In this document: positions 39,477 through 41,113 of the stretch, piece by piece | Position numbering within the stretch: position 1 is the first letter of the stretch | Layout of the letters: every line of letters begins with the position of its first letter | Source of the DNA: Pseudomonadota bacterium | GTDB lineage: Bacteria > Pseudomonadota > Gammaproteobacteria > Xanthomonadales > Rhodanobacteraceae | Direction: 5' to 3' | Assembly (NCBI GenBank): GCA_021792975.1 | Contig: JAJYTR010000010.1 | Span: 1-41,113, forward strand | DNA length: 41,113 nt | The notes under the pieces: generated by a model | The model's input: only the letters and a program-made list of their open reading frames with translations | Databases searched by the model: none | What the model was told of the DNA's origin: nothing | Translations under genes and position numbers: made by a program

Positions 39477-39482
39477 TACAAT
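39477..39482 (+). promoter_or_regulatory. Candidate -10 element for the transketolase gene
   Basis: TACAAT on the plus strand, with a weak CTGCAC 18 bases upstream as a possible -35. Transcription would start near 39489 and leave a leader of about 155 bases before the transketolase ATG. I see no recognisable riboswitch in that leader. Confidence 0.4.
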
Positions 39483-39644
39483 GGGCGCTTGCATGAGCGA
39501 GTTCCACGGATCCGCGCCGCGGTATCCATCGGCAGCGGCGCCGTCCCCGGCTGCGGTTGTGGCCGCGGCGGCCACTGCCACTAGCCCCCCGCGCCGGCTG
39601 CGGACGGATCATCCGGGTCGCGGTGCGCAACCCAGGAGTCCAGC

Positions 39645-41113
39645 ATGGCCAGCACGTCCAGCGATCGCGTCCTCAACGGCAATCCCTCGCGCGATCCCCG
39701 CGCCACCGCGCTGCGTGTACTGGCCATGGATGCCGTGCAGAAGGCCAACGCCGGCCACCCCGGGGCGCCCATGGGCATGGCCGAGATGGCGGTGGCGCTG
39801 TGGTGCGGCCACCTGCGCTTCGACCCCGCCGACCCGCACTGGCCCGACCGCGACCGCTTCGTGCTCAGCAACGGCCATGCCTCGATGCTGCAGTACGCCG
39901 TGCTGCATCTGACCGGCTACGACCTGCCGATGGCGGAGATCGAAAACTTCCGCCAACTGCACAGCAGGACGCCCGGCCATCCCGAGCGCGGCGTCACGCC
40001 GGGCGTGGAGATCACCACCGGGCCGCTGGGGCAGGGCATCGCCAGCGCGGTGGGCATGGCGTTGGCCGAGCGGATGCTGGCCGACGAATTCAACCGTCCC
40101 GGCCACGCCATCGTCGACCATCGCACCTACGTGTTCCTGGGCGACGGCTGCATGATGGAGGGCATCAGCCACGAGGCGCTCTCGCTGGCCGGCGTGCTGG
40201 GCCTGGACAAGCTGATCGCGCTGTACGACGACAACGGCATCAGCATCGACGGGGCCGTCGCCGGCTGGTTCCGCGACGACACCACCGGGCGCCTGCGCGC
40301 CTACGGCTGGAATGTCATCGGCCCCATCGACGGCCACGACCTGGACGCGCTGAACGCCGCACTGGCGACCGCGCGGCGTGGCGACGGCAGGCCCACCTTC
40401 ATCGTGTGCCGCACCACCATCGGCGCCGGCGCGCCGCATCGCGGCGGCACCGCCAAGGCGCACGGCGAACCGCTGGGCGCCGACGAGGTGGCCGCGACGC
40501 GCCAGGCGCTGGGCTGGAGCCACCCGCCCTTCGAGATCCCCGCCGGGATCCGCGCGCAATGGGATGCGCGTGCGCGCGGCGCCGAGCTGCAGGCCGACTG
40601 GCGGCGCCGTTTCGACGCCTACCGCAAGGATCACCCCGGGCTGGCCGCCGCCTTCCTGCGGCGCATGGACGGCGGACTGCCCGCCGACTGGGACGCGCTG
40701 CGCGACGGGATCGTCGACGCCTTTGCCGGCGGCACGGAGAGCATCGCCACGCGCAAGGCCTCGCAGCAGGTGCTGGCACGGATGGCGCCGCACCTGCCCC
40801 AACTGGTGGGCGGCAGCGCCGATCTCACCGGCTCCAACCTCACCGATTTTCCGGACGCCGGCCCGCGCTACCACCACTTCGGCGTGCGCGAATTCGGCAT
40901 GGCCGCGCTGATGAACGGCATGGCCGCGCACGGCGGCTGGATTCCCTACGGCGGTACCTTCCTCACCTTCAGCGACTACAGCCGCAACGCCATCCGCCTG
41001 GCGGCGCTGATGAAGCTGCGCGTGATCCACGTGTTCACCCACGACTCCATCGGCGTGGGCGAGGACGGGCCCACGCACCAGCCGGTCGAGCACGCCGCCA
41101 GCCTGCGGCTGAT
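39645..41113 (+). CDS. tkt: Transketolase (partial, runs off the right edge)
   Basis: 489 codons of this thiamine-diphosphate enzyme of the non-oxidative pentose phosphate pathway are visible, out of the usual 660 or so. The AGGAG ribosome site lies 7 bases before the ATG. Family features are [43 protein letters not shown] followed by [18 protein letters not shown], and the cofactor motif [12 protein letters not shown] ending in YDDN. The pyrimidine domain begins with [30 protein letters not shown], then [19 protein letters not shown] and [18 protein letters not shown]. It diverges from pyrH. The C-terminal domain lies outside the window. Confidence 0.97.
   Translation, partial: MASTSSDRVLNGNPSRDPRATALRVLAMDAVQKANAGHPGAPMGMAEMAVALWCGHLRFDPADPHWPDRDRFVLSNGHASMLQYAVLHLTGYDLPMAEIENFRQLHSRTPGHPERGVTPGVEITTGPLGQGIASAVGMALAERMLADEFNRPGHAIVDHRTYVFLGDGCMMEGISHEALSLAGVLGLDKLIALYDDNGISIDGAVAGWFRDDTTGRLRAYGWNVIGPIDGHDLDALNAALATARRGDGRPTFIVCRTTIGAGAPHRGGTAKAHGEPLGADEVAATRQALGWSHPPFEIPAGIRAQWDARARGAELQADWRRRFDAYRKDHPGLAAAFLRRMDGGLPADWDALRDGIVDAFAGGTESIATRKASQQVLARMAPHLPQLVGGSADLTGSNLTDFPDAGPRYHHFGVREFGMAALMNGMAAHGGWIPYGGTFLTFSDYSRNAIRLAALMKLRVIHVFTHDSIGVGEDGPTHQPVEHAASLRL

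Noticed and set aside
39493-39644. Short open frame starting with ATG upstream of transketolase, considered as a leader peptide
   Set aside because: It has no ribosome site, runs on into the transketolase gene in another frame and is Ala/Pro-rich noise.
39609-41093. Open frame of 494 codons on the minus strand across the transketolase
   Set aside because: The plus strand encodes unmistakable transketolase motifs; the minus frame has none.

Overview
The window is about 41 kb of very GC-rich bacterial DNA, close to 70% by eye. It is densely coding, with short gaps and many 4-base start/stop overlaps. The envelope gene order pyrH-frr-uppS-cdsA-dxr-rseP-bamA-lpxD-fabZ-lpxA-lpxB-rnhB is gammaproteobacterial. 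A maltose-type locus pairing a TonB-dependent receptor with a GH13 alpha-glucosidase and tryptophan-halogenase-like genes points to the order Lysobacterales (Xanthomonadales), probably near Rhodanobacteraceae. That placement is inference; no rRNA gene is present to settle it.

Region 1 (1-9616) is a carbohydrate-scavenging locus. A sugar/H+ symporter (minus strand) diverges from an alpha-glucosidase, which is followed by a TonB-dependent receptor ending in a strong terminator. Two copies of an 18-base element with the core ATACGTAT lie before the alpha-glucosidase and the receptor and probably bind one sugar-responsive regulator. Two flavin-dependent halogenase paralogues follow tail to tail, 6 bp apart, and share patches of near-identical DNA. 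The second halogenase is translationally coupled to a minus-strand run: CcsA/YpjD-like membrane protein, PilZ protein, Kef-type antiporter, halogenase.

Region 2 (12.1-18.9 kb, plus strand) holds ffh, an undecaprenyl-phosphate-type GT2 glycosyltransferase coupled to an ArnT-like GT83 glycosyltransferase, a compact SET-domain methyltransferase whose start lies inside the GT83 reading frame, and a secreted S9 prolyl-oligopeptidase-family peptidase.

Region 3 (19.0-27.4 kb) is mostly information processing: parC and uvrB divergent from a shared promoter region, an AmpD-like amidase, a small alpha/beta hydrolase coupled to rlmKL, and a small secreted protein rich in Gly-Trp-Arg repeats.

Region 4 (27.4-39.4 kb, minus strand) is a 12-gene cluster from pyrH to rnhB. 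It links UMP kinase and ribosome recycling to isoprenoid and undecaprenol synthesis, CDP-diacylglycerol synthesis, the sigma-E protease RseP, the outer-membrane assembly factor BamA and the first steps of lipid A synthesis. The skp gene often found between bamA and lpxD is absent. LpxA carries Met at the acyl-chain ruler position, which predicts short (about C10-C11) 3-hydroxyacyl chains, as expected for this order. Divergent from pyrH, where rpsB-tsf is commonly found, is a transketolase gene that runs off the right edge.

No tRNA, rRNA, CRISPR array, insertion sequence or phage gene was recognised. No gap between genes exceeds 300 bases.
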